This document shows, piece after piece, positions 34,373-46,148 of a stretch of 64,000 bases of DNA. The number at the start of each line of letters is the position of its first letter. Positions within the stretch are counted from its first letter, which is position 1. This DNA comes from Rhipidocladum racemiflorum (lineage: Eukaryota; Streptophyta; Magnoliopsida; Poales; Poaceae): the NCBI GenBank assembly GCA_036346355.1, contig CM070579.1, positions 2,356,001-2,420,000 of the forward strand, in the 5' to 3' direction. The notes under the pieces are model-generated. The model had not been told where the DNA came from and searched no databases. It saw only the letters and a program-made list of their open reading frames with translations. A program made the translations under genes and the position numbers.

Positions 34373-34576
34373 TTTGGTGGGTAGTGAGATTTCAATGAGA
34401 TAAACATAATGTACGGTTTGGATCAACAATTTCGTCTTCGAATTTTGCAAACACAGCGCTATAGCACGGAGGATCTTTCAATGAGATGAACATAATGCAC
34501 GGTTTGGATCAACAATTTCGTCTTTGAATTTTGCAAACACAGCGCTATAGCACGGAGGATCTGTACTATCGATATA
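34373..34576. repeat. Two tandem partial copies of the right arm of hairpin B
   Basis: 34373-34474 and 34475-34576 each repeat the segment TTTCAATGAGATRAACATAATG ... (core TTCAATGAGAT) through GCTATAGCACGGAGGAT, matching the right arm of element B (about 33655-33750). The second copy continues into CTGTACTATCGATA. No left arm is present. Confidence 0.85.
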
Positions 34577-34590
34577 CAGGATGACGGAAT

Positions 34591-34973
34591 GGGACACCAT
34601 GGTGCCTGGGCACCATGATTTTAAATGCGTTAATTCAAGCCAAATTCGGATATATTTTTCAAAATTTTCAATTTTAGGGTATATACCCATCTATAAAAAT
34701 TCAAATGAAACACATACATTTGAAAAAATATACTCGAATTTGAAGATTTGAATGAATTTAGATTACATACTTTGCTGATTATGATCAACGCATACCTACA
34801 ATCAAACTATCATCAAAAAAAGAAACTTTAGTTTGAATTTCAGTTCAAACTTGTTTGAACTAGTTAGTAAACTGGTTAAACTCAACATCCTAAAAATTTC
34901 AAAAAAATTCGCATACAAATACATATGGAAAATACCCGTTTGGCACCATGGTGTCCAGGCACCATGGTGTCCC
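34591..34973. mobile_element. TIR element with compound CCATGG-containing ends
   Basis: The left end is GGGACACCATGGTGCCTGGG followed by CACCATG. The right end is its inverted complement, CATGGTGTCCAGGCACCATG followed by GTGTCCC. Each terminal repeat is itself built of two CACCATGG-type palindromic words, so each end alone can form a small hairpin. 383 bp, non-coding. No clean target duplication. Confidence 0.75.
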
Positions 34974-34981
34974 AGGTAATT

Positions 34982-34985
<4 letters not shown>

Positions 34986-35054
<69 letters not shown>
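34986..35054. repeat. (TA)n microsatellite
   Basis: About 34 uninterrupted TA units, with a further short tract at 35298-35317. It makes meaningless Ile/Tyr ORFs on both strands. Confidence 0.97.
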
Positions 35055-35057
<3 letters not shown>

Positions 35058-35339
35058 TTACATGTCCGTGCATTCTTCTGAAAAACAAAATTGATAACGA
35101 AAAATAAAGATTAAAAATAAAAAATTATTTCACAAGATCAAACATCTATCTTTAACGCCGTTTCTTGCGAAAAGTGCTAATTAAAGCAACGCTTCGTTTT
35201 TTTGCGTAGGGCAATTAAGCAGGGCAATTAAGTAGGGCAATTAATGACGTGGGTAGAACTCACCACTGCCACCAACTGCTGTTTTATAATAGTAGAGATA
35301 TATATATATATATATATGAAAATCGCCTTCCTTCCCCTG

Positions 35340-35953
35340 CAAACTTCCATTCATTTGGTACGAAACGTCGCTACACAGCCTACACTCCACGTGACCAAGG
35401 CGCCGCGCCGCACCTCCCGATGCTCCCCGCCGCGCCTCCGCCGTCCGCTGCTTCCCGCCGGGCTGCTCCCGCCACCACTATGCCGCCCAGCCACCGTAGC
35501 ACTACGATCCCTCCGCCACCAACCTCCTGCTCCCGAACCCGTCCGCGTGCACGGCCACAAAAACTTCCTCATCCCCACCAAGGCAACCCCTCCCCGCGGT
35601 TGCCTTCCCCGGAGCCGAGGGACCCGATAGTGGCGGGTTGAACGGTGGCCGAAATCAAGGCCCTTGATGCCCCGGCAGTGACCGCGCGCCGCCCCTCGGC
35701 CGTGCGGAGGTACCCTCCGGGCTGCGGGAGAGGTGTTGCCGTATGCAAGCCATGGGCGTTGTTGGGTGAGGGCGAGGCCGACGCAAGTAAGCCACAGGCA
35801 GCCGTGTGCAACGGTAAGGCGAAGGCAATTGCTGGTGATCAGAAGTTGTTGCTGTGTGAGAGTACTCTTGATCATGTGGAGTTCCTGCCGTGGGCGCCGC
35901 AGCACGGGAGGAGGTCGTTGCGGCGGAAGCTGCTGTCTGTGAAGCATGTGTGA
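35340..35953 (+). pseudogene. GC-rich degenerate coding-like segment
   Basis: A 600-bp GC-rich island in AT-rich surroundings with several overlapping frames and no single credible gene. The frame at 35645-35953 begins after a TGA with GTG (no ATG). It contains SAVRRYPPGCGRG, a short motif reminiscent of the segment preceding the SRA domain in plant SUVH histone methyltransferases (xVRxFPPGCG). The rest does not match that family clearly. This is probably a decayed gene fragment; the SUVH link is weak. Confidence 0.25.
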
Positions 35954-38900
35954 AACGCTGTGCTTGGTTCTGATAAACAGGGCACATAGGTTGGACCATT
36001 TTGAGACTGTACGTGCCTTGGTGGATGATGATCACAGCGACAGCGAAATACTTGCTCAGTTACTACGGTATCAGAATGTTTTGTAATTTTCCTATGCCCA
36101 CCATCAGCATTTCAGATCCTAATTACTTCTAGATCCTCCTGATTAAAAAAAATACTGCTAATGAGCTGCTGTTTCAAGACAAACCTGTATTAAGTGACGA
36201 TGTTAGCTAACTAGTCAAGTAGATAGTCAGGCAACAACTGAATCTAGGTGTTGGAAGAAGGTCCGATACTATTGATATGCTGCTGTAATTTTGCAGATAC
36301 CAGTAAACATGGCAGGCTTAAAACTGTTTCGTAAAGCTCCCTCTCGTGTTTAGTCTTCATCTGCCGCGCATTGTCTTGATTTTTTGTTAAATTGTTCCCA
36401 AGTCCCAATTGTTCTTTTGGATGCGTAATTAGGAGCATCTCCTCAATCATAATAATAATACGCATTGGGACACAAGGCAAGCTTCTGCTATGTATGTAGG
36501 TTGTTTTGTGACATGCTAGGCTGCTAGTTTACTGCACCTTACATGTGAATGAGTAGATACTCTTGTATTTCCAATTAGAATTTCAGGGTATTTCAGTGAT
36601 GACTTGGACGATCGAATGATGTTACTGTTAATGCATTGTTTGATAAGGGTATCTTTGTTCTTGTATGTTTCATGATGTTAGTTGCACTGTCACTGTTTCC
36701 ACAACTGTTCATATTCAATAGTTAATGAGGCTCACCCTCTTAGGAACCAAGTGGTTTTCACTGAAGGAATGCCAAAGATTACAGAAACATTCCCTCGTAT
36801 CTCATTCTATGATGAAGAATCTATTTTGAGTTTTCTTCTTTTTGTTGTTATGTTATTAAATGCACATATACTACTGTTTGAAAGAATCCAGAAAGGCTGT
36901 CTTGCTGTTTAATTTTGAATACACTGATGATGACATGCAACTGATTTTGCTGCTAATTAAACACTATCGTGTACCTTTCAAATGCTATTGTTCCACATAT
37001 GATGAAAGCCACAGTTGGATTTATAGTTCTTTCTGTTATACCTGATAATCCTCTTTTGCATGTTTTAACTTAGATATCTCATATCTGACCTTTTTTACCC
37101 ATCCAATGCTCCATGGCTCCCTAAAATCTAAAATTGGGTAAACTAGATATACAATGGAATGTATTTGTTTCTTTTTCACAGTTCATCATGGAATGCTAGT
37201 TCAGCACCCTTTAGCTTTTGTGCATACTGCCTAGTTTGTGTAAGGCATGTATATCTGACATTTGTTGCCCATGTGATGCCCATGTCTCCCTAGAATTAAA
37301 ATTGGGTGACCCAAATACACAATGGAATGTATTCAATTCTTTTCAGTTCATCATGGAATGCTAGTTGAACACTATTTAGCTTTTGTGCATGGTTTGTGTA
37401 GTTGTCTCCAGAACTATAGTGATTTTGTTCCTTCTATGAAGCAGCAGAATTCAAAGTATGTCATATGTTGATTGAGCTTTGGAGACGATATATCTTTCCA
37501 GTTCCATTCGACCACAGACCACTGGAGGCAAGAGAAAGCTACTTTGCTGTTCTTGCATTCATTAGTAGCCTTGTACATGCCATTTTCCCATGGTTTTTTT
37601 GGACTATATTCCGATGATTTCAATAGAGTAAAAGGTGGATGAAAATCTGCATGCCTAAATAAACATGACCATAATCTTGTTTCAAATTCAGATTTTCCTA
37701 ATGTAATTTTGTGATGTGTCTATAACATCTACTGACCTTATGTATAAAAGTGAGCAAAAGCTAGTGCACTTGCTTTTACACCTTTCAATAATGTTGGTGC
37801 CTTTCTTTGGGGTTGCCCTTGCGACTTGCAATACTGATGTTTCATATGAGCTAGGGCAGTCAACATTGATGTTAAGCTCATGGAAGATGATCCTTTCTCT
37901 AGATATCCTTGGAATGGTAAGTTCACTGTTCAATCTGTAGCCATTTGATTTCTCTACATCAAATTGAATTCAATCAATTAATCCCTAATTGGCTAATTCG
38001 GAATGTGGGCAATGCAATGCGACAAAGTAAGGATTAACAGAAAATCAACTAGAGTTGACGGCGGCCGATGGATAACTTGACTGCTTGAGGAGGGCGCAAT
38101 GCGGAGGGCTTGCCTTCTCGGAGCTTGCGCTACCGTTGTGCCTCATCCCTCAGCTCTCGTCACATCCACAAGAGAGAAAGAGGGGGGGGGGGGGGGGGCT
38201 GATCCTGATGGCCGATAGGGTTTCTCACTTCTCACTTTGTGGGCTGTAGGTTGTCACGGACGGTAGTGCACTACTGTGCTGGCTTGGTGTGCTGGGGAGA
38301 GAAGGAATATCTATTGCTGACCTGGATGTATCGGGTAAGGACTTGTGGTCTGAAATTTTCGGTATATATAGAGGGGTTTTCTACTACTAGTTGGCCCAGG
38401 CCTCAGGCCATTGCCCCAGCGGCCCGAGGCTCAGCTCCGGCCTTGGCTGCAACTATATGTTGTCATCCAAGAATAACAGTAAATGTATCCTTAAAACCAT
38501 GCCTCTCATGTTTCTATGAAGCTTCATTACAAATGTAAATGTGCTATATTTATTCAAGAACATCTTAGTAAAGGGCACAATGTACTGCTATGCTGGGCAA
38601 GTTACTTCCACAGCCCCAGCCCACTTAATTCTCCGTTTTCCCTTTCTTTCGTTCCTGAGATAAAATCCATCACAAACCCATCTCAATTGAATCCTGTAAT
38701 TATTGAATTATTTTTCAAGTTGTTTATGATACATCCACAGATCCACTACACATGACATGTGCTGAACATTTAAGACTGAAATCATATTATATTAAAATTA
38801 TCTAGATTTTCTTTATCTCCCATAATAATATATTGACCCATTTTTTTTTTTTTTGGTCTAGGCTAGTTTTTGTGTTCATATCACCCTGTGATTAGTTAGC

Positions 38901-40636
38901 CACATTTTCCAACGCTGATGTTGTGTTTTGCTTTTTATACTTGTTCTAATACATTTTCATGACCCTTGCTAGTGTAATACAGGTATCAGTTTTCTTTCAT
39001 ATAACTAAGTATATCTAATCATATCTCCAATTTTAGTATTCTTATATTTGTTTCATCTCAAAACTGCTCTCTCACCCTGGAGGCCTAGACTTGTAAAAAT
39101 GAAAATGAAGTCAATACTAGTGTCTCTGCTCCCAGTTCTCTTCTAGGAGGGTAACCTTTTAAAGCCATGATATGTACAAAATAAAGTAACCTGTCCAACT
39201 CCAAATATATCAGGTATATAGCTTAAGTCCCAGCAACCCGCATGCATAAGAATCTTATAAGAAGATATTTGCTCTACTCATTAGTAGTACAGTTGTATAC
39301 AGTATGCACTGCACCAACTTGGTACTGCTACCACCAAGCCACTGCTTTTGCCATTTTGGAACAGCTTACCAGTAGCTGAACACATATGAAGCAACCAGGC
39401 AGCGAACTTATCACATTATCTTCGACAATTTGACCATTGAATTCCCTCCAGCTTCGCCCACAGCATTTTCGTAGAGTTGATGCGTATATCTGAGTTGCAC
39501 CTGGGGGCCTTCGATCTGGCATCTTGTTTCCTGCTCTTGCATGTACTGCTATTGGGAGTACTGATCTTGGGGGAAGTGGTACTGGTTCCTATAAGTCTCT
39601 GGCATTGAAGGAAGTCAGTGCAGTACATTCGATAACGGTAAGTCTCCCCATCTGGCACACTGTACTTGAAAGATTTGCATATTTATTGTCAAGTACAGCA
39701 ACTCCTCCCTATGTTTTTACATGAGCACAAACCATGTCTCCAAAATTTTATACCCAGTGCTGTGATCCTTCCAGTTGGACCCAATGCACGAGTTCCAACT
39801 ACATATATAGTGTTAGTACAGCATGTATTATTCATTAGTGGTTATATAGTAGCTGTTGGTGCTTTCATCTTTGTTCCTGACAGTTCTAGTGCCAATGTAC
39901 CTCATCACAACATCAATACCCCCTCAACCACCCCTGTGCTTCCTTACCAATCTAATAAATAGTCGCTATTGTAGATGGAGGAATTAATGTGGATAGCCAT
40001 GCAAGGCAGGGCATGGAGAGTACTGCAGTTGGAAAATTGCCTTGAGCACGCACTATATTCATACTGTGTCTAGGGTTTCAAATATTGACGGAATTGGTGA
40101 TTTTCGACCGTATCGAGCCGGCTTGATAAACGGAACCGACCAATAAACCGGTCCAATTCAGATTTGGAAAATTTTATGCGACGTAAACCAGTCGAAAATG
40201 GGTAAAAACCAATCGAAAATCGGCAACAAACCAGTGAAAAATCGGTCGAAAATTGGGTTTCGAATTATTTCGCTTAGTTTACCGATTTTTGATGTAAACT
40301 GGCGAAAATCGGTAAAACTAGTTGGTTTTCGATTTTTTTTTTTCACCGCAGTTTGACCGCTGAGTTCAAAAAGTTTGACTTTAAATTCGTTTGGTTTCTA
40401 CCTATCGATTCAGTAATGTAAACCTGACTGTGTCATCATGCCACACACTGCACCAAAGCTTGTTCTGGTAGAAGAGCACTACTCTAAATGACAACTAGGT
40501 CCTGCCGATTAAGTTGGGTGCTTACTGGTCTTATACAGCTTGCTCACATGCGTATAGTTATGGATTCATGAGGGACTCCACTAGCTAACCACTGCATTTG
40601 TGTGTGCCATCTCATTTGTGTATGTGCAGACACACT
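35954..40636. other. 4.7 kb intergenic stretch, no supported gene
   Basis: Mostly AT-rich. Protein-like but unassigned open stretches occur at 36720-36795 (plus), 37430-37620 (plus, ending in a hydrophobic segment before TGA) and 39520-39640 (plus, ending at a GTAAGT donor-like site at 39640). These might be exons of an unrecognised or dying gene, but they could not be joined. Also present are a 17-G run at 38182-38198 and a degenerate repeat rich in ACCGGT/AATCGG words at 40070-40400, similar in style to 7265-7610. Confidence 0.35.
37081..37400. repeat. 170-bp degenerate tandem duplication
   Basis: ATATCTGAC starts at 37081 and 37251. Both copies share AATTGGGT, ACAATGGAATGTATT, CAGTTCATCATGGAATGCTA and TTTAGCTTTTGTGCAT in the same order, with small indels. 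Non-coding. Confidence 0.85.
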
Positions 40637-40643
40637 TATATAA
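40637..40643 (+). promoter_or_regulatory. TATA box of the GDSL esterase gene
   Basis: TATATAA within ACTTATATAAGCTC, about 97 bp before the ATG at 40734. The transcription start is expected near 40670, leaving a ~65-base leader. Confidence 0.75.
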
Positions 40644-40733
40644 GCTCACAGCCGTTCCATTACACCAGAACGTGTGCTTCTCTTCCAGACCACTCTTCAG
40701 ACGATTCCAAGGGACAGCCATAGTCCGGCTCCG

Positions 40734-42364
40734 ATGGAGGTGAGGTGCTTGCTGGTCTTGGCTCTCTTCTTTTTGGCGGGAACACATAACGGGGAGGCGC
40801 AGCCACTCGTGCCGGCGGTCATAACGTTCGGCGACTCGTCGGTCGACGTAGGTAACAATGACTTCCTCCACACCATCATCAAGGCGAACTTCCCTCCCTA
40901 CGGAAGGGACTTCAAGAATCATGCGGCCACCGGGAGGTTCTGCAACGGCAAGCTGGCCACCGACATCACTGGTCACATTCTTACTCCCGTAGTCCGGTTA
41001 GACGTGTTCTTGGCGCTTGTGTGTAGGTTGCAGCTGCATTCCCTAACATATACATTGGCAACAACTTCTGTGGTTGCAGCTGAAACTTTGGGGTTCACTA
41101 GCTATGCCCCTGCGTATCTCGGCCCACAGGCGTCAGGGCAGAACCTTCTGATTGGAGCCAACTTTGCATCTGCAGGATCTGGCTACTACGACCACACGGC
41201 ACTTATGTATGTAAGTATCATCAATGGCCTTTCAAAGGAGTCAATATCTTGACATGAGAAGCCCTGCATCGAGATCTTTTGCGTGCATGCATGTTGCGTC
41301 TTTCACATCTCAATAATCAACTCGTCGATCATAAATGGATCAGCTATCTGTCGGCCACCTCATCACTATTTTCTGGCACCAGTAGTTGGCAGATCTGTAT
41401 GAGAGTGTAGATAATCTCTAACTTGGGAAAACTGTGCGATGCAGCATGCCATCCCTTTGTCCCAACAATTGGAGTACTTCAAAGAATACCAATCTAAGCT
41501 GGCGGCGGTGGCCGGAGGCAGCCAGGCCCGGTCAATCATCTCCGGCTCACTGTACATCATCAGCGCCGGTGCAAGTGACTTCGTCCAGAACTACTACATC
41601 AACCCTTTTCTCTTCAAGACCCAGACCGCCGACCAGTTTTCCGACCGCCTCGTCGGCATCTTCAGCAACACCGTGACGGTAATAAGCAGCATCGCCCCAG
41701 CTCTTCTTCCTCCTCGATCGGCACGGGCCAGATGATTAATTACGATCATGAAACTTTGAACCTTGAACCGGCTGTAGCAACTCTACGGTATGGGAGCACG
41801 GCGCGTCGGCGTGACGTCGTTACCGCCGCTGGGCTGCCTGCCTGCCGCGATCACGCTGTTCGGCCACGGTAGCAGCGGGTGTGTTTCAAGGCTCAACGGC
41901 GACTCCCAGAACTTCAACAGGAAGATGAACGCCACCGTCGACTCGCTGTCGAAGAGGTACCATGATCTCAAGATCGCGGTCTTCGACATCTACACGCCTC
42001 TGTACAGCCTTGTTACATCTCCCGAGTCGCAAGGTAGGAGATAGCTAGGTTGCTTCACCGTGGGTGCCATGGCGTTAGTTTCTTCTCCCCAGCATTGCAA
42101 TAATTCTCGTGCTAATTCCTTCCTTCCTTCCTGCTTAAACTGTGGATGCATGCATGGTACGTGTCAGGCTTCACTGAGGCGAGGCGGGGATGCTGCGGGA
42201 CGGGGACGGTGGAGACGACGGTGCTCCTCTGCAACCCCAAGTCGATCGGGACGTGCCCGAACGCGACGACATACGTGTTCTGGGACGCTGTCCACCCGTC
42301 AGAGGCGGCTAACCAAGTGATCGCGGATTCTCTCCTCGCCGAGGGCATCAACTTGGTTACATAA
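40734..42364 (+). CDS. GDSL-type esterase/lipase, 5 exons, secreted
   Basis: Exons 40734-40971, 41080-41210, 41445-41678, 41778-42033, 42168-42364 join to 1056 nt, 351 residues, the usual size of plant GDSL lipases. All introns are GT-AG. Residues 1-22 form a signal peptide (MEVRCLLVLALFFLAG start), so the protein should enter the secretory pathway. Block I is FGDSSVDVGNND (Ser35 nucleophile). Block II is IGANFASAG (104-112, Gly oxyanion). Block III is GASD (165-168), where the textbook GxND Asn is replaced by Ser, a variant I recall as common in this plant subclade. Block V is DAVHP (326-330, catalytic Asp/His). SLPPLGCLPA in exon 4 is also typical. Substrate unknown. The frame is open upstream to 40674 without an ATG-supported benefit, so MEVR is chosen because a signal peptide follows directly. 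Confidence 0.92.
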
Positions 42365-43126
42365 ATCACAGTGGAACGAGATGACGCTCTACAAACGGTC
42401 TTGAAAGAAAATAATGTTGATTGATGTAAAGGGTATTTCAGGTTTGTCGGCATAGGAGGGAGACATGGTTTGTTTTAACAGAATTTCTACCATCGGATCG
42501 ATGTACCATGAGGTGCCATTAAATTAAATTATCTCGGTATCTCTTAGCATGCATGTACACCATTAAAACTTCTGGTACCTCTTGGTGATAGCTTACATCT
42601 TCTAAAGATGGTACAAATTCTCTTGTTTTAAACAGCTAAAAGTTGTAGGTGCCTTTTGCTCCGTGATATCTTTTTAGAATAATTGATGATTTGCCATTGA
42701 TCATTTGCGTCATTGATCATTTGTCCCGTGATGTCTTACTAACATACAGATCTTAAAGCCACAACATACGGAGTAAATAATCAATTACACCGACTAAAAC
42801 GGTTTTTTTTTTTGTCAGAAGTTTGATCATCTGTTTACTCAAATGATTGTAAGGCTCTTTTGGTAACACAGGCTCCCATTTATTTAAGATCCGTTTTTAT
42901 CAGCTATATGCGTATTTCCAATTCTGTGCGTGTAGTGTCTAGACACGCCAGCTGAAAATAAACATGATACTATGTCGTGCCCTCCTACTAGTAGTTTTTA
43001 CTGTTTCAGACGTTCAGCGGTTCCCGAACTGAGTTTAATGCCAATGTTTCGTGTTAGGTGATCCCTCCGAATGATGGTATCCAAACACAGCTATCCTACG
43101 ACCGGAGGGACCGTTCAGAACACACG
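42365..43126. other. GDSL gene 3' region and pre-insertion flank
   Basis: 3' UTR and intergenic DNA up to the target site of the Ty3 element. A TGGTACCTCTTGGTGATAGC-like short repeat and AT-rich sequence. No gene seen. Confidence 0.4.
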
Positions 43127-43131
43127 AGCTT

Positions 43132-46108
43132 TGTGACGGACCGCCTTTTCAGGGGTGCGTTTAAACTTCGAAATGACTACCCAGGAAGATTAGTCACCGG
43201 AAACCAAGTCGTTCATTACCCGCAAACGAATGATTCAACTGTTTTTACATCACATAAGGCCTAACGGCCAAAGTTTTCAAAGGAAGCGGCGAGCTTCAGA
43301 GTATATATTACATCACAAAAGATAAACAGCGCAAAGGTAAATCCACAGGCGAGTCGAGCGAAGACTGAGACTAGAACCACACTGTATCGCCGTCTACGAT
43401 CTCTTGGAAGTCACCACCATCTTGATACTCTAAAAATGGGTTAATTAAGCAAGGGTGAGTACTACAACGTACTCAACAAGCCACACAGTAAATCCTGATT
43501 ATCATATGCAAGGGATAACAAGAGATAGCCATATGTCTCATTTGTGTATGCACGTTTTCATGATATTTGGCATTTTATTTAAAACACAAATCATAATAAT
43601 AATATGAATAAGGGGTTTTCCAAAGTTATCCTCTTCCAACACTTGTTAATCCAAAAACTACTTGAGCTTAGGTTCGGGATTCACCCCATTTTAACTCAGC
43701 TTCATTTACCGGAAGCACGGCGTATTCGAATACCATTTAATACACTCTGCAGAGGTGTTCAGCTTTACCCACAAGATTCCACGATCGTTATGCCACGCGA
43801 TTAACATGCAACTTTTATGCATGCGGCCGGATCGAGGTTATCATAGCTTTTCGTTGGTTCTTTCCCCTTTAGCCCCTATCCGGTAGAGTTTCGGTCCACA
43901 TTAACCCGGGGTCCCCACTGGCCAGAGTGAAGTTCGCGATCCCGTTTACTGTGGACACCTACCGTTGTGAACCCGAAATGCCACAGTTTCCTCGTGCACA
44001 CTTTCGTTTCACCCCCATAACTGCGGACCATCTCCCATACCGGGAAGGTAACCCTGCTCCTATAGGTATTCCGGGGAAAGTACAATATACCGAGCTACGT
44101 TGAGTCAAGCCAACGAAGTTGACCGGCCCAACCTGTGGTTGAACGATTTCTTAAGTTATTTACTTTTGCCCAAGGTGGTAAGTCCTTACTTGTCATAGAC
44201 CAAACCATTACATTCCACATCCCCTGGTATCCGCAGTACCATCATCCATCCATACCTTGGTATCAGTCCTCGGCCGGGGATCAGACTAACACCCATCCGG
44301 TAGTTAGCCCAATACTGTCCCCCGGACCGCAACATTTCATAAACATTCCACATCTAAGTACATCGACATTTCATGATTCCTTTAAAATGGTCTAATTAAC
44401 TATAATAGAATATCTAGCCAAATAATGACAATAGTGATGTTCTAGGGTTACAAAGGATTATTCGGGTTTAATATTTGTCAAGGAAGTTCCATGAGCCTTT
44501 TTGGCATTAACTAGCTATCATGTCATTCAAACATACCACTTTGCGATATTTCAATATATAGTTCAGAAATAATGCGATAGAAAATAATTATGAACTATCT
44601 TAGGAAACATTAGGTTCAACATGATCAATGGAGTATGGCTTGCCTTGCGAGGCGGAGGGGTTCCTTAGTTCCGAATTGGTGTAGTCGAGTTCGGCTTCAC
44701 ACTGGTCCGGCTCCTGTTCCACGTACTGCTCCTGCTCCTGGTCCGGGAGTTGGTACTGCTCGGTCGTCGGCTCTAGCGTAAATAAACACCATAAGATAAA
44801 CAATAAACAATAAATAATACGAAAAGAAAGAAGAGAAAAGAAAAGAGAAAAACCGAGAGAGAAAATAAGCCGGAAATGGGTCGGAGGGCATTTTGGGAAT
44901 TTTTGGAACTTGGGTTGGCGGAACGGAGGTCATTTTTGGACTCAGTGGCTCGAAACGGTTTGGAATATGTATTTTTGGGCATTTTTGGACTTTCGGATAT
45001 TTTTGGGACATTTTTGGATATTTAAATAAATTAAAACGAATAAATGGAATTGAAATCTTAAAAGAAAAAGGAAAAATGCGCTGCTTAATTGGGCCGCGTC
45101 AAAAATCGATTTCGGCCCAGAGCTTAGCGGTGAGGCTTCTTTGGCCTACTGTTTAGTGTGGCCACCACTGACAGTGGGGCCGATTCTGGCCATGGGAGAG
45201 AGAGAGAGAGAGGAGGCGACTGGCGGGTGGGGTCTACGGCTAGGGCGAGGCGGGGCTGACTGGTGGGGCCCAGGTGGCAGGGGCGGTGAGGCCGAGCGGG
45301 CGGAGTCGGCGGTGCTGGCCGCCGGAGTTGGGGGAGACGGGGTACATCCCCAAGTTCTAGGGCACGGGGACCGCACGGGACGAAGGGGAAAAGGAGGAGG
45401 AGGTCACACCGGTGCTGGGGCACAGTTCGATGAAGGCCGAGCGGCGACGGAGTCGGCTAGTTAACGGAGGTCGGCCAGGAGACGGAGGAGATGACCGTGT
45501 CTGCCGTGGTGGAGGGCTCGGGAGGGCGAGTGAGAGAGGGAATTCGAGAGAGGAGGGTGCTGGGGCTCGGTGAGCCATTAATGGCCGCCGGAGCGGGCTT
45601 AAATAGCCGCGGGGGGGACGATGGAGTCGCCGGCTCCATCATTTGGACGGGACCAAATGGCCGAGGTGATGGGACGCGACGGCGGTGCAGGCAGCGGCGG
45701 CGCTAGGCGGAGTGCCCTAAGGGGCTAGGGCAGCGGCGGAGGGGACGCGACGGCGCGCGATGGGACGGGGCGGCGCGTGCTCTGCCATGGCAGATGGGGG
45801 CTCACGGGGCGATGCACAAGGCGGCTAAGGCGCATCAGGCGGGGCGCCGGCGAGGGCGAGGCGGTTCGAAGGGGCGTGGGCGCGCGAGGGAGGCAGCTGA
45901 GCGGGCGAGGCGCGATGGCAAGGAGAAAACGGCAAAGCCGAGAAAGGAAAGCGCCCATACGGCGAAACTTTTCGGAAACGGAAAGAACTCGTAATTTAAC
46001 CGAATAAATTCAAATAAAATCCGAAAAATTCTGCAAAATTCGTAAAATGCAATTAGAGACTAATTCAAACTTAAATTGAAATTTGTTTTGAATTTTGAGG
46101 TTATTTCA
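43132..46108 (-). repeat. 3' LTR of the Ty3/gypsy element
   Basis: 2977 bp, TG...CA. It starts TGTGACGGACCGCCTTTTCA and ends GAGGTTATTTCA on the plus strand. The inner 1 kb (45100-45970) is very GC-rich and makes spurious ORFs. It differs from the other LTR mainly in five short clusters. Confidence 0.96.
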
Positions 46109-46121
46109 ACCTACCCCCCTT
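46109..46121 (-). other. Polypurine tract of the Ty3/gypsy element
   Basis: AAGGGGGGTAGGT on the minus strand immediately before the 3' LTR, the expected primer for plus-strand DNA synthesis. Confidence 0.85.
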
Positions 46122-46148
46122 AAAATAAATCTCGTCCCCGAGATTCAC

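Noticed and set aside
34882..35107. Frames with long Ile-Tyr repeats
   Set aside because: Pure translation of the (TA)n microsatellite.
43604..43804. 66-codon plus frame, identical to one at 52431-52631
   Set aside because: Identity is explained by both lying in the two LTRs of one element. No domain, and antisense to the element.
45141..45642. GC-rich overlapping frames in the left LTR (and their twins at 53943-54835)
   Set aside because: They lie inside LTRs, have no domains, and overlap one another on both strands as expected for GC-rich non-coding DNA.
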